A stretch of 38,906 bases of DNA from Bacteroidales bacterium UBA1735 (GTDB lineage: Bacteria > Bacteroidota > Bacteroidia > Bacteroidales > Paludibacteraceae). The stretch lies in contig DCID01000040.1 in NCBI GenBank assembly GCA_002315745.1, forward strand, positions 1 to 38,906, in the 5' to 3' direction. A program made the position numbers and the translations under genes. The notes beneath the pieces are model-generated. The model was given only the letters and a program-made list of their open reading frames with translations. It was not told where the DNA came from and searched no databases. Shown piece by piece: positions 32,248-38,906 of this stretch (its first letter is position 1; each line of letters opens with the position of its first letter).

Positions 32248-33432
32248 ATGTCTTATCAATTAACTCGACAACAACTGTATAAGGATTTGCACACTGCCTA
32301 TCTTTGCGCAAGAAGACATAAGAGAAAGAAAGATTATCAACAACGATTTGAAGCCCATGTATATGCAGAATTAGAGAGTTTATGTGATGAGTTATGGAAT
32401 CGGACTTATAAGGCGCAACCATCGGAGGCGTTTTTGATACATGATCCTAAAATCAGAGAGGTATTTGCGGCGAACTTTAGGGATAGGATAGTACATCATT
32501 TGTACTTCAATTACGTACATGAACTATTAGAGCGAACTTTTATTCAAGATTCCTATTCCTGTATCAACGACAGAGGAACGCATTATGGAATAGGACGCTT
32601 GGAAAAGTACATCCGTAAAGAAAGCCAAAATTATACGCAGCCCTGTTATGTGCTCAAGATGGATATTAGTGGTTATTTTATGCATATTGATAGGCAACGA
32701 TTGTTAACTATAACTTTGGCATCTTTGCAAAAAATGGCGGAGCATAGGGTGAGTACGGGTAGTGAGGAGAGATGGGATGAGAAGGTAGATATGCAATTCG
32801 TAGTGTATTTGACACGCGAGATTATACTATTGGATCCGACAGCCAATGCAATAGTGAAAGGGAGACGAGAGGCGTGGAAGCATCTGCCTAAGAGCAAAAG
32901 TTTGTATTATAGTCCGTCAGGGTGTGGATTACCAATCGGGAACTTGACAAGTCAGTTGTTTAGTAATGTGTACCTTAATGTGCTGGATCAGTGGATGAAA
33001 CGCGAATTGGGTTGCAAAGCGTATGGACGATATGTGGATGACTTCTATGTGGTGAGTAGGGATAAAGAGTGGCTTGCGTCCTTAATACCGCAAGTAACGA
33101 TGTTTCTAACGAACCAATTAGGGTTGTCGGTACAACCGAATAAAACGCAGATATGTAATGTGTATTATGGAGTAGATTATTTAGGAGCGACCATTAAACC
33201 CTATCGCAAATATGTGAGTGCGACTTGTGTCAAAAGAATAAGGAAGCATATCCATGAATTGAGAGGAGATAATATAGCCAATTCGCTGAATTCGTTTCTT
33301 GGAGTGTTGGGACATTATAGTTCTTTTGGCTTGAGGAAAAGGATTTTTATGGAAGAACATGATTTTCTGCAATATGGGAAATTTAATAAGAATATAACAA
33401 TATATAAACAATTTTTAAATTTTATGTTATGA
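32248..33432 (+). CDS. DGR-type reverse transcriptase
   Basis: Encodes 394 residues from the ATG at 32248 (MSYQLTRQQLYKDLHTAY); earlier in-frame starts lie inside the TR and are rejected. Catalytic motif A is KMDISGYF with D139; motif B is IGNLTSQ at 230-236, the form [I/V/L]GxxxSQ that sets DGR enzymes apart; motif C is YVDD at 262-265. After that come the thumb-like region and a C-terminal basic segment. There is no maturase, integrase or nuclease domain. It copies the TR RNA into cDNA with errors at adenines, which then replaces the VR. Its stop overlaps the start of the next gene. Confidence 0.97.
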   Translation: MSYQLTRQQLYKDLHTAYLCARRHKRKKDYQQRFEAHVYAELESLCDELWNRTYKAQPSEAFLIHDPKIREVFAANFRDRIVHHLYFNYVHELLERTFIQDSYSCINDRGTHYGIGRLEKYIRKESQNYTQPCYVLKMDISGYFMHIDRQRLLTITLASLQKMAEHRVSTGSEERWDEKVDMQFVVYLTREIILLDPTANAIVKGRREAWKHLPKSKSLYYSPSGCGLPIGNLTSQLFSNVYLNVLDQWMKRELGCKAYGRYVDDFYVVSRDKEWLASLIPQVTMFLTNQLGLSVQPNKTQICNVYYGVDYLGATIKPYRKYVSATCVKRIRKHIHELRGDNIANSLNSFLGVLGHYSSFGLRKRIFMEEHDFLQYGKFNKNITIYKQFLNFML

Positions 33433-34994
33433 TGAAAAAACTATTTTGTATTGCTGCATTATTTATGGCAGTCGAAATTTCAGCAGAGCAGGTGACACTA
33501 ACTCTGTACGCTAACGGCTGCGAGGCAGCTAATGTTATTAATTGCCCTCAAGGCTATCCCATTCGTGTAACGGCGGATCCTGATTATGGCTACCATTTTG
33601 ACCGTTGGTCAGATGGTAATACCACTAACCCACGGACATTGCAAGTGACCACAAATACCACATTGACAGCAACATTTGCTAAGAACGCCTACACTATCAC
33701 AACTTCGGTTAACTATCCAGAACGCGGAAGCACAACGGGCGATACTACGGTCTTGTATCAGGATAATGTCACGATCAGTGCTGTGGCTAACTATGGCTAT
33801 CACTTTACCCGTTGGAATGATGGTAATACGGATAATCCACGTACTTTCACGCCGACAGAATCAGGAAACTATCAAGCCATTTTTGTGCCGAATCAATACC
33901 TACTGACGACCTCGTCCGATGGCCATGGTTATGTCTATGGAGGTGGAACATATAACTATTTATCTAATGTGAATATGAGTGTGAATGCGGACTTCGGTTA
34001 CCACTTTGTACAATGGAATGACGGCAATACGGATAATCCACGTAGTCTTACCATCACTTGCGATACAGCGTTTGTTGCCATCATCGCAAAGACTTATTCG
34101 GGCGATTGCGGCAATAACCTCTATTGGACATATTCCAACCATGCGTTGACGATTATTGGTAGTGGCAGTATGTATAGTTATGCGTTAACGACCGTGCCTT
34201 GGGGATTATTCTTGGATTCTATCAAAACCATCTCTCTGCCCGCAGGCTGTACTTCATTAGGTAATAACTGCTTCAAAGACATCACCGGTCTAAAGGAGAT
34301 CACCATCCCTGCATCCGTGACAACCATAGGTGCGAATGCGTTTGCTGGCTGCCGCAAGTTGTACGACATTTACTGCTATGCTGCAGAACCACCTGTTGCT
34401 CAAAGTTCCTCGTTTGAGAACTACAACGTCTATCTCCATATACCTTGTGACAATAAACGTGACTATGAGTTAGACGCTGTCTTTGGCTCGTTCAAGTATA
34501 TAGAGTGTATGGGTGCCGAACCCGTGCCAACGCCAATCACAACGGCTACGGTAGAGCCAACCGAGACAACGGCGGCTATCACTTGGCCAACTGACAGTGC
34601 GGCTGCTACATATACCATCACGATTACTAAAGATGGTGTAGTATTTTGTACGCTGATCTTCGATGCGGATGGGCGTTTGACGAGTATAGCTTTTGCTCCT
34701 GGTCGTAGTGCGAATACAGAGTCAGCCGTGGCTACGGCAACGAGTGCAGGTTTCAGTTTCACCGTCACAGGTCTGCAATCAGGGACGCACTATGATTTCG
34801 AAATTGATGTGCAGAATGACGCAGAGGAAATAATCAAGGCTTATACTGGAACCTTTGACACTAAGGGGATTGCCACCTCGGTGGATGAAGTTAATACTAT
34901 CAGCATTACCAACCGCAAGGTTATCCGCAACGGTATCCTCCTCATCGAGCGGAATGGGGTGTACTACAATGCCCAAGGGGCGGTAGTGGAGTAA
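33429..34994 (+). CDS. Surface protein with InlB-type repeats, BspA-like LRR
   Basis: Encodes 521 residues. A signal peptide (MMKKLFCIAALFMAVEISA) precedes three divergent InlB B-repeats at about 40-230, each with a YGYHFxxWxDGNTxNPR core. Then comes a BspA-type leucine-rich repeat segment (ISLPAGCTSLGNNCF, LKEITIPASVTTIGANAFAGC), then a Fn3-like domain (ETTAAITWPTDSAAATYTIT). The C-terminus NRKVIRNGILLIERNGVYY is the same type of tail as in the protein at 1894. Such proteins mediate adhesion at the cell surface. The start ATG overlaps the RT stop codon (ATGA), so it may be expressed with the DGR; a direct role is not shown. Confidence 0.85.
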   Translation: MMKKLFCIAALFMAVEISAEQVTLTLYANGCEAANVINCPQGYPIRVTADPDYGYHFDRWSDGNTTNPRTLQVTTNTTLTATFAKNAYTITTSVNYPERGSTTGDTTVLYQDNVTISAVANYGYHFTRWNDGNTDNPRTFTPTESGNYQAIFVPNQYLLTTSSDGHGYVYGGGTYNYLSNVNMSVNADFGYHFVQWNDGNTDNPRSLTITCDTAFVAIIAKTYSGDCGNNLYWTYSNHALTIIGSGSMYSYALTTVPWGLFLDSIKTISLPAGCTSLGNNCFKDITGLKEITIPASVTTIGANAFAGCRKLYDIYCYAAEPPVAQSSSFENYNVYLHIPCDNKRDYELDAVFGSFKYIECMGAEPVPTPITTATVEPTETTAAITWPTDSAAATYTITITKDGVVFCTLIFDADGRLTSIAFAPGRSANTESAVATATSAGFSFTVTGLQSGTHYDFEIDVQNDAEEIIKAYTGTFDTKGIATSVDEVNTISITNRKVIRNGILLIERNGVYYNAQGAVVE

Positions 34995-35040
34995 GCCCCC
35001 CTCTATCCCCCCGATTGGGGGGAATAAGTGATATAGCGAC

Positions 35041-35069
35041 AGAAGGATAGAGCGATCTATCCTTCTTTG
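35041..35069 (+). terminator. Possible terminator after the surface protein gene
   Basis: A 10-base stem (35041-35050 with 35057-35066, loop AGCGAT) is followed by only three T residues before GC, and then more pyrimidines. It ends 72 bases after the stop of the surface protein gene. The weak T-run makes it uncertain. Confidence 0.45.
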
Positions 35070-35321
35070 CATTCTACCTTTTGTATGGCTGGGATTGTTC
35101 AAAAATACCAGTCCGCCACTCCGCCATTCCATTTGTTCTGATAGAAAGTATCAAAGTGCCATGGCATTTTGGCACTTTCTCTCTATCCCGTATCAATACT
35201 GGTGTTGTAGCCAATATGCCAAAGTGCCACGGAACTTTCTTGATTAGCATCTATACCCCCATATCCTTTTCTACCCAAAACATAACATAAACATAACATC
35301 CTCGATGTCCACAAGACATTC

Positions 35322-35347
35322 GTGCAAAGTGCAATTGCACTTTGCAC
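35322..35347. other. 26-base perfect palindrome
   Basis: GTGCAAAGTGCAA and its reverse complement meet with no spacer. The related palindrome at 35385-35413 shares AAGTGCAATTGCACTT. These may be operator sites or mobile repeat pieces. Confidence 0.75.
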
Positions 35348-35593
35348 TATGGATGTAAATTGTTGTGTTTGAGTGCGTTGCAAATGAAAGTGCAAAGTGC
35401 AATTGCACTTTCATACAATGAGAGAGCATTCTACGAATCACAAAAACAGCAGAAAAAACCAACGCAGATAGTACCGAGTGGTCGCGGTGTGGTCGCCGTT
35501 TATATCCATAATTGATAGTGTATCGCTCTGAAAACGCTCTAAAAAGGCTCTGTTCAGCCTGCGCGCCGGCTGTCCGTAGGTGCTACGGGGGTG

Positions 35594-36597
<1,004 letters not shown>

Positions 36598-36598
<1 letters not shown>

Positions 36599-37395
36599 TA
36601 GGCACAGACGATGACATCGAAACCATCCGCACGAAGGGGAGCGGCAATGGTGTCCATCTGCTCGCGGGAGATCTTCTCCAAGGTAGGCACCGGTGTGGCA
36701 CGGTCAATGACATAGATCATGACTTGCTTGGGATGCAGTTCACGAACCACTTCGTACCAGGCGGCTAACTCTGTCGGTTGGGTGTTGTCGATGTTATGTT
36801 GATGATATGTTCCACGTAGGAAACATGTCTGTAAGGTAAAGTCTCCGTTGAAGGCAGCGAGCCACTCTGTTATCTGCTGGACGGTGAGATTAGCGTTGAC
36901 GGGTTGGTCAATGAGACGCATCGTCTCGTCGATAGCGGAGTCGAGTTTGAGGATACGGTTGTCGCATAGCATCAACGCTTGGCGGACATCTTGACGACCT
37001 AATTGGGTAGAGTTAGACAATACCGATACCTTCGCATTTGGACAATAACGGTCGCGTAAGGCGCAAGTGTCCTCGATGATACCGAGGAAATCGGGATGTA
37101 GGGTGGGTTCGCCGTTGCCGGAGAAGGTCAAGACGTCTATATGTACCATTTGGTCATTTACCATGTACCATTTATTGGGTTCATTTTGCCATTTTTGCAA
37201 TGTCTGCTCTAAGGCTTCTCTCACTTCTTGGCGGGTGGGCAGAGTGGGGTGCGAGACGGGGGTGTTGAAACCGCACTCGCAATAGATGCAGTCAAAGGTG
37301 CATAGCTTATGCTCCGTGGGCATTAAGTTAATCCCTAAGGATGTTCCCAAACGCCTTGAATGCAATGGACCATATACTATCTGGTTAAAAAGCAT
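36598..37395 (-). CDS. Radical SAM protein of unknown substrate
   Basis: Encodes 265 residues. The 4Fe-4S binding site is C32-x3-C36-x2-C39 (CTFDCIYC), and the neighbouring GINLMPTEHKLC fits a Bacteroidetes radical SAM family. FSGNGEPTLHPDF is the GGEP-like S-adenosylmethionine contact. The protein is short, so it has no auxiliary cluster domain. A repeat (37141-37174) codes for the segment around KWYMVNDQMVHID. Its substrate is unknown; the neighbouring glycosyltransferase overlaps by one base and dnaG is one base upstream, so they are probably cotranscribed. Confidence 0.88.
37141..37174 (-). repeat. In-frame repeat in the radical SAM gene
   Basis: ATGTACCATTT and CATGTACCATTTA with CATTTACC between give a small repeat of about 34 bases encoding part of WYMVNDQMVH. 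It is similar in style to the repeats in the glycosyltransferase gene. Confidence 0.6.
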
Positions 37396-37396
37396 A

Positions 37397-38906
37397 TTAA
37401 AGTGTGATTACGCGGTTACCCAGTTGTTTGCAGATCTCGTTGCGTATTTGCATCAGTTGGGGTTGCCCTGCTAAAAGTTCTCGTGTAAGTTCGTCGTTGT
37501 TCGTTTCCTGTGCTTCTTTGAGCAGTCGCTCTAAGTTATCAATGCGCTCGTTAATAACGGTGTATTTGAGTTCGAGAAGTAACTGTACCACTAACTCGGG
37601 GAGGTTACCTACGGAGATAGAGATGCGTTGCTTGGCGTACATCTGACTCAGTTGATACTTATCGGCAATGAGATCGACCGCTAAGGCACTCACATTGGGA
37701 TCGGGATGAAACTTAAAGAACGTCTCTGCTTTGAAGTTGGCGTCGTGCTGATGGGTACTAAACTCATCAATCACCTTACGATAGAGCGCATTGGGCGCTT
37801 CGATACCATCGTTGGAGAGGGTGGTAATGATATATTCACCCACATGTATGGTGCCATTATCCGACGGATAGAGATCCCGTTCCCCATAGCGAACAATGAG
37901 TTGAAGTAGGTTGCGGTAGTTCTCTTCGAGTTTAGTAAGTCGTTTGCCCGGGATAGTCGGCAGAGTGAGTTCTTTTGGGGTGGCATCCGATTGCACCTCG
38001 ATGGTTGCTTCAGCTGCTTGGGCTAACTCCTGTTGGCGTTCTTGGTTGTGGCGCTCTTTATCCCGCTCGATGGCTTTCTCTTGACGCAGGCGCATGACCT
38101 CGCGGGTGAGTAGTTGCTCTTGGATATGGAGTTGATCGGAGCAGTCTTTGATATAGACTTGTCGGGTGATGATATCGGGAATATGTGCGATGGATTCGAC
38201 GATATCGCGTATCAGTTGTGCCCGTTTCTGTGGGTCACGCCCCGCTTCTTCGCTGAGCAGTTTGGTTTTGAAGCGAATGAAGTCCGTTTGGTGGGACTGG
38301 ATATATTCGATGAAATCGGATGCATTATGACTTTGAGCGAACGAATCGGGATCTTCGCCAGCGGGTAGTAAGACGACTTGTACATTAAAACCCTCTTCGA
38401 GGAACATGTCTATTCCTCGCAATGCCGCATGTATGCCTGCCGCATCGCCATCGTAGAGGATGGTGATGTTGGGCGTGAAGCGGCGGATTAGTCTAATCTG
38501 GGGCGTAGTGAGTGCAGTACCGCCACTGGCAACAACGTTCTCTATCCCTGCTTGGTGCATGGAGATGACGTCTATCTGTCCTTCGACGAGGTAGCATAGG
38601 TCTTGTCGGGAGATAGCCTGTTTGGCAAGGAAGAGCCCATAGAGTTCGTTGGTCTTAGAATAGACGATGGAATCGGGCGAATTGATATATTTGCCAATTT
38701 GCAATTCGTTGCCGTCCTTGTCATATTTCTTGCGAAGGATACGTCCCGCAAAAGCGACGGTCTTACCGGATACGGTATGGATAGGGAACATGACGCGGTC
38801 GCGGAAGCGGTCGTATATACGCCCATCTTCGGACTTGCCGCAGAGACCTGTACCTATCTTGGTATCCACATCGTTGGTGATATATTTCTCGACGAATCCT
38901 TTCTTT
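37397..38906 (-). CDS. dnaG: DNA primase DnaG, 5' end outside the window
   Basis: The reading frame is open to the edge of the window, so the start and the N-terminal zinc-binding domain are missing. The partial product is about 502 residues and begins in KKGFVEKYITNDVDTKIG. The catalytic RNAP-like region (DRFRDRVMFPIHTVSGKTVAFAGRIL) and the Toprim domain (YLVEGQIDVISMHQAGIENVVASGGTALT, then LYDGDAAGIHAA) are present. After a Glu/Gln-rich linker (about 270-300) is a C-terminal helical domain that would bind the replicative helicase. It makes RNA primers for replication. Last gene before the radical SAM gene with one base between. Confidence 0.95.
   Translation of the reverse strand, partial: KKGFVEKYITNDVDTKIGTGLCGKSEDGRIYDRFRDRVMFPIHTVSGKTVAFAGRILRKKYDKDGNELQIGKYINSPDSIVYSKTNELYGLFLAKQAISRQDLCYLVEGQIDVISMHQAGIENVVASGGTALTTPQIRLIRRFTPNITILYDGDAAGIHAALRGIDMFLEEGFNVQVVLLPAGEDPDSFAQSHNASDFIEYIQSHQTDFIRFKTKLLSEEAGRDPQKRAQLIRDIVESIAHIPDIITRQVYIKDCSDQLHIQEQLLTREVMRLRQEKAIERDKERHNQERQQELAQAAEATIEVQSDATPKELTLPTIPGKRLTKLEENYRNLLQLIVRYGERDLYPSDNGTIHVGEYIITTLSNDGIEAPNALYRKVIDEFSTHQHDANFKAETFFKFHPDPNVSALAVDLIADKYQLSQMYAKQRISISVGNLPELVVQLLLELKYTVINERIDNLERLLKEAQETNNDELTRELLAGQPQLMQIRNEICKQLGNRVITL

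Larger units (their letters stand above)
34995..35593. other. 599-base non-coding palindrome-rich region
   Basis: No convincing gene here. It holds a C6/G6 hairpin (35007-35012 with 35017-35022, loop GATT), the terminator-like stem at 35041, a 9-base stem (35153-35161 with 35170-35178) and a related CAAAGTGCCACGG copy near 35219, a 26-base perfect palindrome (35322-35347) and a second related one (18 bases at 35394-35411, or a 10-base stem 35385-35394 with 35404-35413). These last two share the core AAGTGCAATTGCACTT. A GGTGCTACG repeat starts at about 35578 and runs into the next gene's 3' end. Confidence 0.6.

Noticed and set aside
35081..35462. Small open frames in the 599-base gap on both strands
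   Set aside because: They run through palindromes and have no recognisable domain, promoter or start context.
36808..36825. parS-like sequence TGTTCCACGTAGGAAACA
   Set aside because: It has two extra bases in the centre compared with the 16-base parS consensus and lies within the radical SAM gene far from parAB, so it is probably a coincidence of coding sequence.

Overview
The window looks like chromosomal DNA from a member of the order Bacteroidales, probably an uncultured gut- or rumen-type lineage. The evidence is five or six promoters of the Bacteroidetes type (TTTG, then TAnnTTTG about 20 bases on), weak ribosome binding sites with ATGA/GTGA/TTGA stop-start overlaps, and lineage-typical genes: GldG-like, PorT-like, DUF5683, FISUMP and BspA/InlB-type surface proteins. 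No taxon can be fixed from sequence alone.

Layout. 1-640: two tiny ORFs, short A/T-rich repeats and a strong terminator. 638-3102: an NtrC-type sigma-54 activator lacking its DNA-binding domain, divergently transcribed from a secreted protein out of overlapping promoters. 3108-5392: recF and a family-10-like glycosyl hydrolase. 5430-20809: a long, tightly packed plus-strand block. It holds thiL, a KdsC-type phosphatase, a double-parvulin foldase, GldG-like, LysM/binding-protein and PorT-like envelope proteins, a family 9 glycosyltransferase, parA-parB, DUF5683, an MltD-like transglycosylase, a MerR regulator, an acyltransferase, a DUF819 permease and an outer-membrane beta-barrel. 20896-23257 (minus): tRNA-Arg(CCG) and an operon of GNAT, Fur-family and zinc-peptidase genes. 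23343-25167: ssrA (tmRNA), then a small lipoprotein coupled to a radical SAM/SPASM enzyme. 25159-27147 (minus): htpG. 27311-28823: two LPP20-like envelope proteins.

The most interesting part is the accessory region 28891-34994. It contains a complete diversity-generating retroelement (DGR). The parts are a secreted FISUMP/C-type-lectin-fold target (30475-31266) with a 3' variable repeat (VR, 31071-31266), a large hairpin after the VR, an unrecognised 170-residue protein in the usual accessory-gene slot, an equal-length template repeat (TR, 32044-32239), and a reverse transcriptase with the DGR-type IGNLTSQ motif and YVDD (32248-33432). By hand alignment, 25 of 28 TR/VR differences fall at template adenines, and 14 of 24 altered codons became tyrosine. 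A surface protein with three InlB-type repeats and a BspA-like leucine-rich repeat overlaps the RT stop codon and may belong to the same unit. Upstream lie a DUF4160/DUF2442-like pair, a 129-base nested inverted repeat and two small membrane proteins.

34995-35593 is a non-coding, palindrome-rich stretch. 35594-38906 (minus) carries a glycosyltransferase, a radical SAM protein and the 3' part of dnaG, which runs off the window. Short low-complexity repeats recur through the window, several in frame inside housekeeping genes (htpG, the glycosyltransferase, the radical SAM gene, the LysM gene).
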